The translations under genes and the position numbers were made by a program. A DNA stretch of 64,000 nucleotides from Pseudanabaena sp. Salubria-1 (lineage in GTDB: Bacteria; Cyanobacteriota; Cyanobacteriia; Pseudanabaenales; Pseudanabaenaceae): NCBI GenBank assembly GCA_023336205.1, contig JALQCR010000027.1, positions 25,967-89,966 of the forward strand. Reading direction: 5' to 3'. Of the stretch, positions 31,463 to 39,625 are shown piece after piece (positions within the stretch are counted from its first letter, which is position 1; every line of letters starts with the position of its first letter). Below the pieces are notes generated by a model that saw only the letters and a list, made by a program, of their open reading frames with translations, made no database searches and was not told the DNA's origin.

Positions 31463-31987
31463 GTGAGTAAACCAACCCCAGAACGTATTCCCTTCGAGCC
31501 AAATAATCGTAGCAAAAAAACAAAAGAGTCTAAGGAATCCAAGAAGCCCCCTTCAGCTCCTGTTAATACGTTAAAAACTGCTCAGAAAAGTACTATCAAT
31601 ACCAACTCAAATTCAAAGCGCAGTGATTCTCTAGGTATACCTGAAGAGGTAAATCGTCGCATTGTGCGGCGTGCAGCCTTATTCTGTGGTATTCCTACAG
31701 GCTTGGGATTAACAACATTTATTGTTAGCTACTTTCTTGTAAGCAAGCATATAGTCGATTTACCCACTTCAGCAGTTGTTCTATTGAGTATGTTGTTTCT
31801 AGGAATAGGAGTTGTAGGGCTTAGCTATGGAGCTATTTCTGCTTCTTGGGATGAGGGTCGAGTGGGTAGCTGGTGGGGAACTGAAGAGTTTAAGACTAAC
31901 TTTGGGCATTTAAGGGGCGCTTGGAAATCACAGCAGCAACTAGTCAAAGCTAATCAAGAATCTACAAAAACAAATACCAAAAAATAA
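31463..31987 (+). CDS. pam68: Pam68 family photosystem II assembly factor (DUF3464)
   Basis: 174 residues, GTG start with AAGGAG upstream. A basic N-terminal ~65 residues is followed by the DUF3464 core with two transmembrane helices (ALFCGIPTGLGLTTFIVSYF and AVVLLSMLFLGIGVVGLSYG) and the conserved ISASWDEGRVGSWWGTEEFK. Pam68 helps CP47/D1 integration during photosystem II assembly in the thylakoid. The same rpsO-pam68 neighbourhood is known in Synechocystis (ssl1784-sll0933), which supports the call. Confidence 0.9.
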   Translation: MSKPTPERIPFEPNNRSKKTKESKESKKPPSAPVNTLKTAQKSTINTNSNSKRSDSLGIPEEVNRRIVRRAALFCGIPTGLGLTTFIVSYFLVSKHIVDLPTSAVVLLSMLFLGIGVVGLSYGAISASWDEGRVGSWWGTEEFKTNFGHLRGAWKSQQQLVKANQESTKTNTKK

Positions 31988-32022
31988 AAAAGAGACTCGC
32001 TTAGCGAGTCTCTTTTTTATTT
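31982..32022. terminator. Bidirectional terminator, pam68 / V4R gene
   Basis: 19-base perfect arms 31982-32000 / 32004-32022 (AAATAAAAAAGAGACTCGC). Contains the stop codons of both converging genes. Confidence 0.85.
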
Positions 32023-32673
32023 GAGCACTCGTTGCAAAATTATCTCGTGTGCTAAACCTTCAGCAAGAAATGAATCAACGATTTGCAGTCTTTCAGGTAA
32101 GCCGATGATATAAGTATTATAACTAGCGCCTAGAGATTCACAGGTTGTCTGTACTGCCAATAATTCACGCCCTGTTAGTCTCGTGAAGAAAGACGTAAGA
32201 ATACCTGCCTCTAAATAGCCTGTTGGCAAAGTGTTGCCAGCGATCACCTGCACATAGGGAGAGTTATAAGTTTTAACCAAAATGAATCCTTGAGCTTGGT
32301 GTTGAGGATCGAACTCAAACTTCCCCCAGCCATGGGTCAACCAACATTCCTTCAAGCTCTGAATGAACGTGATCATATCCATCTCAGCTAGTGATTGTGA
32401 GTAATATTCCTCAAGAGATTCAGTAAAGCGCGTATAAAAGTTTTTCCCCCACCACTTGCCGCAGTTAAACAAAACCAGTCTCGAAGCTTGACCTGTTTCC
32501 TTAGCTAAACCTGCATAAAGTGACGATATTAATGTGTTAGGAACTGCAATAAGGCGATCGCCTCGTCGATTTTCTAGCAACCCAATTTCTAGATCCCCTT
32601 TGACATAGGCGTTATAGTCAAAGAAGTTAGAAGGGACGCGGTTTTCCTTGATGAGATCAGCGACAGAAATCAT
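32017..32673 (-). CDS. V4R-domain protein (PAP-operon type)
   Basis: 218 residues with a V4R (4-vinyl reductase) small-molecule-binding fold in the C-terminal 150 residues (GFILVKTYNSPYVQVIAG, AGILTSFFTRLTGRELLAVQ, CESLGASYNTYIIGLPERL). The last gene in a leftward cluster of V4R - 92 aa - 152 aa - V4R that looks like the slr0144-slr0147 part of the Synechocystis PAP operon, whose products accompany photosystem II assembly or repair. In bacteriochlorophyll genomes V4R occurs in BchJ-like proteins, hence a possible tetrapyrrole ligand (inference). Confidence 0.83.
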   Translation of the reverse strand: MISVADLIKENRVPSNFFDYNAYVKGDLEIGLLENRRGDRLIAVPNTLISSLYAGLAKETGQASRLVLFNCGKWWGKNFYTRFTESLEEYYSQSLAEMDMITFIQSLKECWLTHGWGKFEFDPQHQAQGFILVKTYNSPYVQVIAGNTLPTGYLEAGILTSFFTRLTGRELLAVQTTCESLGASYNTYIIGLPERLQIVDSFLAEGLAHEIILQRVLK

Positions 32674-32685
32674 AACAGTTTGTCT

Positions 32686-33144
32686 CTAATAGATTAGCGT
32701 GACTTGGGCGGCGGTAATCAAAGGCTGGATTAGCAAAAGCTGAGTAGAACTAAACTGTTTTTTTAGTTCTTGATTAAGCAATTTGTAGAGGGTTTCATTG
32801 AGTCGGCGCATATCACGCATGGACATAATCCCTTCTAACCAATTCAGCAATCTTTGCTTTAAAAAATTTTCATCATTCAGTAACATTGCCATGGAGCTAT
32901 AGCGTAAAACAAGGATTAAATTTTTAATCCCAGATTCTAGCTCTTCATCTGTTACATTGGGCAGTTCTGCTGGGACTTGGTTAGCTACTGCCTGCAAAAT
33001 ATCAATTTCACGATCGCGGATTAGTTTATAAAGCTTTAAGCGATCGGGCAATGAACTAATGTAACTTTCCATTAGTCCGAGCTCATCGGTTACAAGATAG
33101 CGATCTTGCGCTTGGTTAATTAGTTCTTGAATCTTCGGTATCAT
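32686..33144 (-). CDS. Hypothetical protein of the V4R cluster
   Basis: 152 residues, all-alpha by appearance (IQELINQAQDRYLVTDELGL, SYISSLPDRLKLYKLIRDRE, ILQAVANQVPAELPNVTDEE). It starts 12 bases upstream of the next gene's ATG, so it is cotranscribed with the V4R genes. Position corresponds to slr0146-type genes of the PAP operon. Function unknown; phycobilisome-linker-like helices are possible but not demonstrable by eye. Confidence 0.75.
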   Translation of the reverse strand: MIPKIQELINQAQDRYLVTDELGLMESYISSLPDRLKLYKLIRDREIDILQAVANQVPAELPNVTDEELESGIKNLILVLRYSSMAMLLNDENFLKQRLLNWLEGIMSMRDMRRLNETLYKLLNQELKKQFSSTQLLLIQPLITAAQVTLIY

Positions 33145-33209
33145 AGTTCTTATGTCACGAGAGTTAATGGTTTTAGTAAGATGTTCACAGAGTGACGCGC
33201 TTACTATAC

Positions 33210-33488
33210 TTAGAAGAATTGAGAAATATCATCAAGAAAATCTTCAAGAGTTTCATTACTTGCGTCAATAGAGTTACTACTCAGCTTCGGCTCTGGTGTG
33301 GTAGCGGCAATCTCAGGAATTCCTGTCCAAGAAATTGCCCGAAAGTATTGCCTTACCGACATTAACAAGCTTAACGTCTGAGCACCTTTGCCGTTGTTGC
33401 TTGTTATTGGAGCGATCGCGCGATTTTCCCAATTTACACCTTGCCAAAAACTGCGTAATGGCTGTAAACGCCAGTCTGAGCTGCTCAT
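33210..33488 (-). CDS. Small hypothetical protein of the V4R cluster
   Basis: 92 residues starting MSSSDWRLQPLRSFWQGVNW and ending in an acidic tail (EDFLDDISQFF). Its start overlaps the stop of the upstream V4R gene by 4 bases, indicating translational coupling. Corresponds in position to slr0145. No recognisable domain. Confidence 0.75.
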   Translation of the reverse strand: MSSSDWRLQPLRSFWQGVNWENRAIAPITSNNGKGAQTLSLLMSVRQYFRAISWTGIPEIAATTPEPKLSSNSIDASNETLEDFLDDISQFF

Positions 33489-34165
33489 TTTAGAAATTCT
33501 CCATTGCGCAAGCGACCTTCGATGTCACGTGTCGTCGCCCCTTCATTAAGCCAAAACGAAGCAGCATCAATACGATTTTTGCCACCGAGCAAGAATTTAC
33601 AATAGTTTTCACCCATTGAGTAGCACTGAATCTCAATACATTCCAGCTCTTTATTCACTAGATGAGTAAAGAATCCTGAGAATAAACCCGCATATAAGTG
33701 GCAAACGGGTTTACCAACATCGCCAAGGCTACGAGCTACGGCAGAGTCAAAAACGCTGATAAACATAAAACCTTGTTTGCGATCGCTCATATCTACTTGC
33801 CAACGCCCCCAGCCCTGTGAGGTAAATGGCCACCACCAAGTTTCTAGCAAGAAAGGCAGATTAGTCTGACGAATACTGCGTCCAAAATCGCGTTCAAACC
33901 ATTTTGTGAAAAACAATGCATCTTGTAGCCCCCATTCACATCCAATTGAGTACATGACAGCAGCCGAAGCATCGCCAACTTCATCTTCTAATCCTTCCTG
34001 AAGCCCAATAATAAAATCTTCACTAGTCAGAATGTTTCTTGAGCCATTCCAGTCTTCGATGATGCCTTTCTCAAGATCAGGCTGCAAAAAATCTTGCAGA
34101 CTATAGTGATTATTTTTTCTTTTCGCTCTAGTTGCGCTATTTGGACGATCTACAGCAACAGTCAT
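33485..34165 (-). CDS. V4R-domain protein (PAP-operon type), first of cluster
   Basis: 226 residues. V4R features: AAVMYSIGCEWGLQDALFFT, TWWWPFTSQGWGRWQVDMSD, FISVFDSAVARSLGDVGKPV and HLYAGLFSGFFTHLVNKELE followed by CIEIQCYSMGENYCKFLLGG. Similar to Slr0144 as I remember it. The ferredoxin gene of the same operon type lies just upstream on the same strand but has been split by an IS30 element, which may affect expression of this cluster. Confidence 0.83.
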   Translation of the reverse strand: MTVAVDRPNSATRAKRKNNHYSLQDFLQPDLEKGIIEDWNGSRNILTSEDFIIGLQEGLEDEVGDASAAVMYSIGCEWGLQDALFFTKWFERDFGRSIRQTNLPFLLETWWWPFTSQGWGRWQVDMSDRKQGFMFISVFDSAVARSLGDVGKPVCHLYAGLFSGFFTHLVNKELECIEIQCYSMGENYCKFLLGGKNRIDAASFWLNEGATTRDIEGRLRNGEFLK

Positions 34166-34463
34166 AAGTAAATACTCCTATCCAAAAAATTATTTAAAGC
34201 AAAGCCAGTCTTGAGAATCAGCAATTGAGAATAGCTAATTGAGAATAAGCAGATGAAAAACTTGCTTTAGCTCAGCTATTAACCTACTTCTTTTTACTCA
34301 AAAATATCAGCTCTTTTAGTGTTAGCCAATTGTTCACCGACACTGAAATTGGTGTTTTCTAGTTGACGAACAACCGATCTCGAAATTAATTGACCAACTT
34401 CGACTAATGTCTGACCAGTAATTGGGCTAAGTAATGGTTTTTCACAACGTCGTCCAATTAAAG

Positions 34464-35550
34464 CGCCAATTCAAGGATGAAATGCAACGGGTTCTGATGA
34501 AGCAAAGAATACTTCGTAAGGAGTACGATAGTCAAGTGATTTTCTGGGTCTGTGATTGATCAAATTCACTGCCTTCTGAAAGTCCTCTTCTTTCACGATT
34601 TTAAAGTTTGTACTTTTGGGATAGAACTCTCTAATTAATCCATTGGTGTGTTCATTCAATCCACGTTCCCATGAATGATATGGATTCGCAAAGAAGGTCT
34701 CTAGTTTCAATCTTTCAGATAGCTTCTCATGCCCACAGAATTCTCTTCCATTATCAAAGGTCATTGTCTTTCGAGATGTTGATTCTATAGGCTCAAATAG
34801 ATTGAATGTCACTCTGTTTATCTCATCCATCGTCTTGTTCTTAGCTAGTCCAGCAAGTAAATACTTCGATGCTTTATCAACATGCGTAACTACGATACCT
34901 GTGTGGTTGCACCCGATTACCGTATCACTTTCCCAATGTCCAATCTCTGTTTTTAAATCTGCAATCTTCGGTCGATTCTCTATCCCTACCCTATTGGGAA
35001 TGCCACCTCGCTTCTGATGGCGACCTTTGCGCCTTCGTTGCTTTTGCTTCTGCCTCAGATATTGTTGATATATTCCCATCTCTTGATGGTTTGCATAGAT
35101 CATCAGATAAATCGTCTCATAGCTGATTTTACCTAGCCCCTCCCTTTCCATTCTCCCTGCTAGTTGCTCTGGGCTGTGGTGTTGCTCTAACCGTTGTTTG
35201 ACTTCGGCGATCGTCTCAGCACTGATGCTCTGAAATCTTACCTTTGCTTGTTTCCGTCTTGCTTTCATCAGGGCAACCGCAGTATCTGGCAAATAGCCAA
35301 TCTGTCGCTCGTCTGTATTGCGCGATAACTCTCTTGAAATCGTACTTTTGTTTCGCTTCAAGCGACGACCTATCTCTGATACAGATAATTGCTCAATTAC
35401 TCTTAGTTTATACAGTTCACTTCTTTCTGTGGTGGTAAGATGGACAAAGCTCATGAGGGTATCCTAATTATTGTGATTAATATCAGAATATCCTTATGAG
35501 TCCCTTTACGCAAAGATCTCTAGGTGTTGCATTTCATCCTTGAATTGGCG
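34464..35550 (-). mobile_element. IS30-family insertion sequence, 1087 bp
   Basis: 25-base perfect terminal inverted repeats beginning CGCCAATTCAAGGATGAAAT on both ends. The 3-base target duplication AAG (34461-34463 and 35551-35553) fits IS30. One transposase gene. Confidence 0.93.
34471..35454 (-). CDS. IS30-family transposase
   Basis: 327 residues. N-terminal HTH (LTTTERSELYKLRVIEQLSV, IGRRLKRNKSTISRELSRNT) and DDE integrase core: IGHWESDTVIGCNHTG (first Asp), MTFDNGREFCGHEKL (second Asp), RGLNEHTNGLIREFYPKSTN (Glu). Complete and probably active, given the perfect ends. Confidence 0.95.
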   Translation of the reverse strand: MSFVHLTTTERSELYKLRVIEQLSVSEIGRRLKRNKSTISRELSRNTDERQIGYLPDTAVALMKARRKQAKVRFQSISAETIAEVKQRLEQHHSPEQLAGRMEREGLGKISYETIYLMIYANHQEMGIYQQYLRQKQKQRRRKGRHQKRGGIPNRVGIENRPKIADLKTEIGHWESDTVIGCNHTGIVVTHVDKASKYLLAGLAKNKTMDEINRVTFNLFEPIESTSRKTMTFDNGREFCGHEKLSERLKLETFFANPYHSWERGLNEHTNGLIREFYPKSTNFKIVKEEDFQKAVNLINHRPRKSLDYRTPYEVFFASSEPVAFHP

Positions 35551-36023
35551 AAGCTTCGATGTCTTGGATTGATTGAACGTACATCCCAACAGGGAGTTCA
35601 ACCACGATGCCTTCGCCCATCACTTTGGCTTGACAAGCAAGTCTAGAGTTTGGTTTGCAAGTAGTAATGACTTCTAAAGTGCGCTGTTCTCGCTTACCCA
35701 TTGGACTAAGCGAAGACATACCATCTTGAATATAAACATGACAGGTCGCACACATTCCGCGACCACCACATTCTTTTAAAATATTCAGCTCGTCTCCCAT
35801 TAAGCCAGACAGTAATGCACCGTTTGTTGCAATATCCGCTACTTGGGCAATAGGCTCAATTCTTACACGCTTAGCCATTATTAGCTTGCCTCTACAATTG
35901 TTCCCCTTAATATTAAAGATTAGTTTAGCTCATTTAAGGTGTGTGCATAGAGTAGTTCCCGCCAAATTGCTTACTTTAACAAGATGTAATACTTCGCGGC
36001 GCATTTTGTTAGAAACACAAATT

Positions 36024-36157
36024 GGCTCATCTGGGTTTGAGGGGTAAATGGTACAGTATCGATACAATTATTGGCGACATGGTAGGGCTGTAACTGTTGC
36101 TCCGAGAGGATTCTGATTACTATTAGCTGTGCTTATCCCCATGAACCCAGAAGAGCC
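36024..36157 (-). mobile_element. 134-bp MITE, copy D
   Basis: Same sequence as copy B. The target duplication is CACAAATT (36016-36023 and 36158-36165). Intergenic, between the ferredoxin gene start and the repeat module at 36171. Confidence 0.95.
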
Positions 36158-36170
36158 CACAAATTAAATA

Positions 36171-36334
36171 ATACCAATTCACAAAAGTGTGACAACACTT
36201 CTGTGAATTAAAAACCTAACCCTGTAAGGGTTTTATACCAAAACACAAAATGGCTACGACATTTTGTGTTTTGGTATAAAACCCAAGTAGAACCCAAAAC
36301 TGATGTGGCGGGCTTCGCCCACCACATCAGTTTT
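36171..36334 (+). repeat. Family-1 repeat module plus two hairpins
   Basis: ATACCAATTCACAAAAGTGT hairpin, then AACCTAACCCTGTAAGGGTT, then a 22-base-arm hairpin (36231-36252 / 36260-36281). A second hairpin (36296-36308 / 36322-36334) abuts the stop of the gene at 36339. Read from that gene, unique hairpins come first and the common module follows. Confidence 0.75.
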
Positions 36335-36338
36335 AGGT

Positions 36339-37400
36339 CTAGAGTAATATTTGCCTTTGGCGACTATCAAGGCAATCTTGTTCTAGCATTTGATCGAAAT
36401 TACGAATTACTTGTTTGCAACGTTTTATGTATGCAACTACCCATGATTGAATTTGCTGGATTTGCTCAGTATCGCAGGAGATAGCTGCTTGTTTTGGGTG
36501 TGATATTTGACCACTGCGATCGATTTCAAACTCAGATAACCATGTTGAGGCGGGACGACTAGATTTCCAATAATTTGTAACTACGACCTTCCCCAGATAT
36601 TGAGTCGTAAAGTGACTTAGTTTGTTCAAAGCGACTAAAAGTTCATCTAACTTATACTCTTGCGGCGCAGTTTTCGCTGATACTAACTTAGTAGAACTAT
36701 CGGTGATTTGTGTAGGGTTATTGGTAGCTATAGGCGTATTTGAGGAAGCTGTGGCAGCATCTGTAGGAGGTGTTTGAGGTTTATTTTTGTTTGACTGTAT
36801 CTGTGTATTTGTATTACTTGCAGTTGCACTTGCTCTTGGGCTAGCTATGGCATTTGTTTGTTTGTCAATTTGGACTCTTGCATTAACTGAGCCAAGAGAT
36901 GTCTTATCTGCGATCGCCTCTGGATTGGGAAGATTAATAGCACTAGTTAATCTCTGTATCGTCGATGCTTCTTGGACATTTTCCTCTGGCGCAGTTATCT
37001 TCCAATTTGAACTTGACAACGATTGCTGAGGTATCGAACCTAATAAGAGCTTAAAGTGTGCGACTGTGTTGTATGTATCTGTCTCGATCAGATGCTTGAT
37101 TTTGGTAATGCCCCGACTGTAGTCAACCAGCTTCAGGTCGCTGTCTGTAAGTACTAGTAGTACTAATCCATGTGTCAACTTGTAAATAAAAACAATATGA
37201 CCTGCAAAGTAAAACTCAAAAGATTCAAACCCTTCGGGGACATTCTCAATAACTTGCAGTACTCCCTGACCTAATGCTTGCTTTGTCCGATCTAATACGG
37301 CATCTAATCCGTAGAAATAAGGACGCATACGGCGGTTTGTGAGGGAGATCCCCACAACTCCTGCTGAATTCAAAAAATCTTGAATAACCTCCCGACTCAT
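36339..37400 (-). CDS. Conserved hypothetical protein with disordered middle
   Basis: 353 residues. Residues 1-115 look like a roadblock/LC7-type domain (VVGISLTNRRMRPYFYGLDA, FVYKLTHGLVLLVLTDSDLK-like strand pattern). Residues ~130-230 are a low-complexity T/N/S/A linker. The C-terminal ~110 residues are helical (YKLDELLVALNKLSHFTTQY, YIKRCKQVIRNFDQMLEQDC). Divergent from rbcR with 19 bases between starts, so they share a promoter region. Function unknown. Confidence 0.72.
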   Translation of the reverse strand: MSREVIQDFLNSAGVVGISLTNRRMRPYFYGLDAVLDRTKQALGQGVLQVIENVPEGFESFEFYFAGHIVFIYKLTHGLVLLVLTDSDLKLVDYSRGITKIKHLIETDTYNTVAHFKLLLGSIPQQSLSSSNWKITAPEENVQEASTIQRLTSAINLPNPEAIADKTSLGSVNARVQIDKQTNAIASPRASATASNTNTQIQSNKNKPQTPPTDAATASSNTPIATNNPTQITDSSTKLVSAKTAPQEYKLDELLVALNKLSHFTTQYLGKVVVTNYWKSSRPASTWLSEFEIDRSGQISHPKQAAISCDTEQIQQIQSWVVAYIKRCKQVIRNFDQMLEQDCLDSRQRQILL

Positions 37401-37419
37401 ATTTTCTCACGCTGCTTCT

Positions 37420-38349
37420 ATGATCGACATACCGTTCACCCTAGACCAATTACGCATTCTCAAGGCGATCGCTGCTGAGGGTAGCTTCAAACGCGCCGCC
37501 GATAGTCTATATGTGTCTCAACCCGCCGTTAGTTTGCAAGTCCAACACCTAGAGCGACAGCTAGATGTGCCTTTGTTTGATCGCGGGGGCAGAAGAGCAC
37601 AGTTGACGGAGGCAGGACAGTTATTACTTTCCTATGGCGATCGCATTTTAAGCCTTTGCCAAGAAACTTGTCGCGCCATTGACGATTTACAAAATTTAAA
37701 TGGTGGGACTCTAATTATAGGTGCTAGTCAAACGACAGGAACCTACCTCATGCCACAAATGATCGGCTTATTTCGCAAGAAATATCCAGAAGTCTCGGTT
37801 CAACTCCATGTTCATTCTACAAGGCGAACTGCATGGAGTGTTGCTAATGGACAAGTGGACTTGGCGATTATTGGGGGAGAAATTCCTGCGGATTTACTGG
37901 ACTCCTTAGAGATTACACCCTATGCTGAGGATGAACTAGCGCTAATTCTACCAACTTCTCATCCGCTAGCTCAGGTGGGGGCTTTACCAATTGAGGAGTT
38001 GTACAAGTTGCAATTTATTACTCTCGACTCTCAATCAACGATTCGTAAGGCTATTGATCGCGTGCTGCTAGATAGTGGCGTTGATCCGCGTCAGTTGTCG
38101 ATCGCAATGGAATTAAACTCGATTGAGGCAATCAAAAATGCTGTACAGGCGGGATTAGGGGCGGCATTTTTGTCGATAACAGCGATCGAAAAAGAATTGC
38201 AAATGGGGGCTTTACAACAAGTCCGTATTGATGGAGTAGTTATTAAACGGATGTTATTGCAAATTCGTAATCCTAATCGTTATCGCTCTAAGGCAACTGA
38301 GGCTTTTTGTAATGAAGTTTTGCCAGTATTTCGTGATAAAGCCGTCTAA
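37420..38349 (+). CDS. rbcR: LysR-type regulator of RuBisCO genes
   Basis: 309 residues. N-terminal HTH (LDQLRILKAIAAEGSFKRAA, VSQPAVSLQVQHLERQL, LFDRGGRRAQLTEAGQLLL) and the CbbR/RbcR co-inducer domain (GTLIIGASQTTGTYLMPQMI, VANGQVDLAIIGGEIP, ELNSIEAIKNAVQAGLGAAF). This matches the cyanobacterial/plastid Ycf30-RbcR group that controls rbcLXS. NdhR/CmpR are alternatives, but the YVSQPAVSLQVQHLERQLDVPLF style favours RbcR. The stop codon lies in a perfect 58-base palindrome. Confidence 0.88.
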   Translation: MIDIPFTLDQLRILKAIAAEGSFKRAADSLYVSQPAVSLQVQHLERQLDVPLFDRGGRRAQLTEAGQLLLSYGDRILSLCQETCRAIDDLQNLNGGTLIIGASQTTGTYLMPQMIGLFRKKYPEVSVQLHVHSTRRTAWSVANGQVDLAIIGGEIPADLLDSLEITPYAEDELALILPTSHPLAQVGALPIEELYKLQFITLDSQSTIRKAIDRVLLDSGVDPRQLSIAMELNSIEAIKNAVQAGLGAAFLSITAIEKELQMGALQQVRIDGVVIKRMLLQIRNPNRYRSKATEAFCNEVLPVFRDKAV

Positions 38350-38401
38350 CGTCAAAAAGTAGTGGCAGTTCATGAACTGCCACTACTTTTTGACGTTAGA
38401 C
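38344..38401. terminator. Perfect 58-base palindrome at rbcR end
   Basis: Both 29-base halves are exactly complementary with no loop bases, centred on AGTTCATGAACT. Includes the rbcR TAA. Should form a very strong hairpin in RNA. Confidence 0.8.
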
Positions 38402-38482
38402 AAAAGCATTATTATGATCGCGATACAATAAAAGACCTGACCTAAATTTTTACTTTTTACCTTTTACTTGTTACTTCTCCCC

Positions 38483-39529
38483 ATGAGCTACTTTCGCCCC
38501 GCCATTGATGCTATGACTGGTTACGTTCCTGGGGAACAACCCAAGTCTGGCATCAAAGTTATCAAGCTAAACACTAACGAAAATCCCTATCCACCCTCGC
38601 CAAAGGCGATCGCTGCTTTACAAAATATTGATAGTGATTCTCTGCGACGCTATCCTGACCCCTTTGCCCATGAATTTTGCCAAGCTGTAAGTGAGGTATT
38701 AAATGTGCCGTCTGATTGGGTAATTGTCGGCAATGGTAGTGATGATATTTTAAATATTTTGATTCGGGCTTGTGCGGAAGGTTGCGATCGTAAAGTTGTT
38801 TACCCGATGCCAACCTACGTGCTTTACCGCACTTTGTCAGCAATGCAACCTGCGGAAATAGTCGAAGTTCCCTATGGTGAAGACTTTCAGTTGCCAATTG
38901 ATGAACTCGTAGCGGCAAATGGGGCAGTGACCTTTATTGCTTCACCCAACAGCCCATCGGGGCATTCAGTAGCGTTGGACGATTTACGCAAACTTGCCCA
39001 ACAAGTTTCAGGCATTTTGGCGATCGATGAGGCCTATGTCGATTTTGCTGAATATTCCGCTTTGTCATTAGTACAAGAATTCGACAACGTAATTGTGTTA
39101 CGAACCTTGTCTAAGGGTTACTCATTGGCAGGATTACGGCTAGGTTTTGGAATTGCGAATCCTCAGCTTTTATCGGGACTATTTAAAGTTAAAGATAGCT
39201 ACAACATTGATGCCGTTGCGATCGCTATGGGGACAGCCGCCATGTACGATCAAGAATATAAAAAAAACTGTGCTGAAAAAGTTAAGCGATCGCGCACTAA
39301 ACTTACTTTAGATCTCAAAAACCTTGATTTTAAAGTGCTGGAATCTCATGGTAATTTTATATTGGCAACACCCCCAAAAAGCAATGCAGAAGAGATTTAT
39401 TTAAAACTCAAAGAGGCTGGGATTTTAGTTCGCTATTTCAATCAAGTAGGGCTAGCTGATAAATTACGCATTACGGTTGGTACTGACGAGCAAAATGAAG
39501 CTCTAATTGATCTTTTATCCATTTTTTAG
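38483..39529 (+). CDS. hisC: Histidinol-phosphate aminotransferase
   Basis: 348 residues from the ATG at 38483 (MSYFRPAIDAMTGYVPGEQP). A PLP fold-type I enzyme converting imidazole-acetol phosphate to histidinol phosphate. Motifs: IKLNTNENPYPPSP, VIVGNGSDDILNILIRAC, FIASPNSPSGH, ILAIDEAYVDFA, and the PLP lysine in RTLSKGYSLAGLRLGF. Normal length and single copy here. A related aromatic aminotransferase cannot be excluded. Confidence 0.92.
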   Translation: MSYFRPAIDAMTGYVPGEQPKSGIKVIKLNTNENPYPPSPKAIAALQNIDSDSLRRYPDPFAHEFCQAVSEVLNVPSDWVIVGNGSDDILNILIRACAEGCDRKVVYPMPTYVLYRTLSAMQPAEIVEVPYGEDFQLPIDELVAANGAVTFIASPNSPSGHSVALDDLRKLAQQVSGILAIDEAYVDFAEYSALSLVQEFDNVIVLRTLSKGYSLAGLRLGFGIANPQLLSGLFKVKDSYNIDAVAIAMGTAAMYDQEYKKNCAEKVKRSRTKLTLDLKNLDFKVLESHGNFILATPPKSNAEEIYLKLKEAGILVRYFNQVGLADKLRITVGTDEQNEALIDLLSIF

Positions 39530-39625
39530 CATTTTCTATTAGCATTTTCTAATTGACCTATTAGCTAATTCTTATGACACAGCTTAATATTAAAGGGTCT
39601 TCTGGGTTTAAGGGGATAAGTAAAT

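Larger units (their letters stand above)
34294..35878 (-). pseudogene. 2Fe-2S ferredoxin gene interrupted by IS30
   Basis: The N-terminal part (35878-35551) has a complete ferredoxin domain: ECGGRGMCATCHVYIQDG (three cluster cysteines) and RLACQAKVMG (the fourth). The C-terminal part lies beyond the IS (34460-34294): ALIGRRCEKPLLSPITGQ to KRADIFE-stop. Deleting the IS and one AAG joins QDIEA to LIGRRCEKP in frame, giving 164 residues. As present, the ORF reads from the ferredoxin domain into the IS and stops after SPIQG at 35534, so a 114-residue ferredoxin lacking its tail may still be made. Comparable to slr0148 of the PAP operon. Confidence 0.9.
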
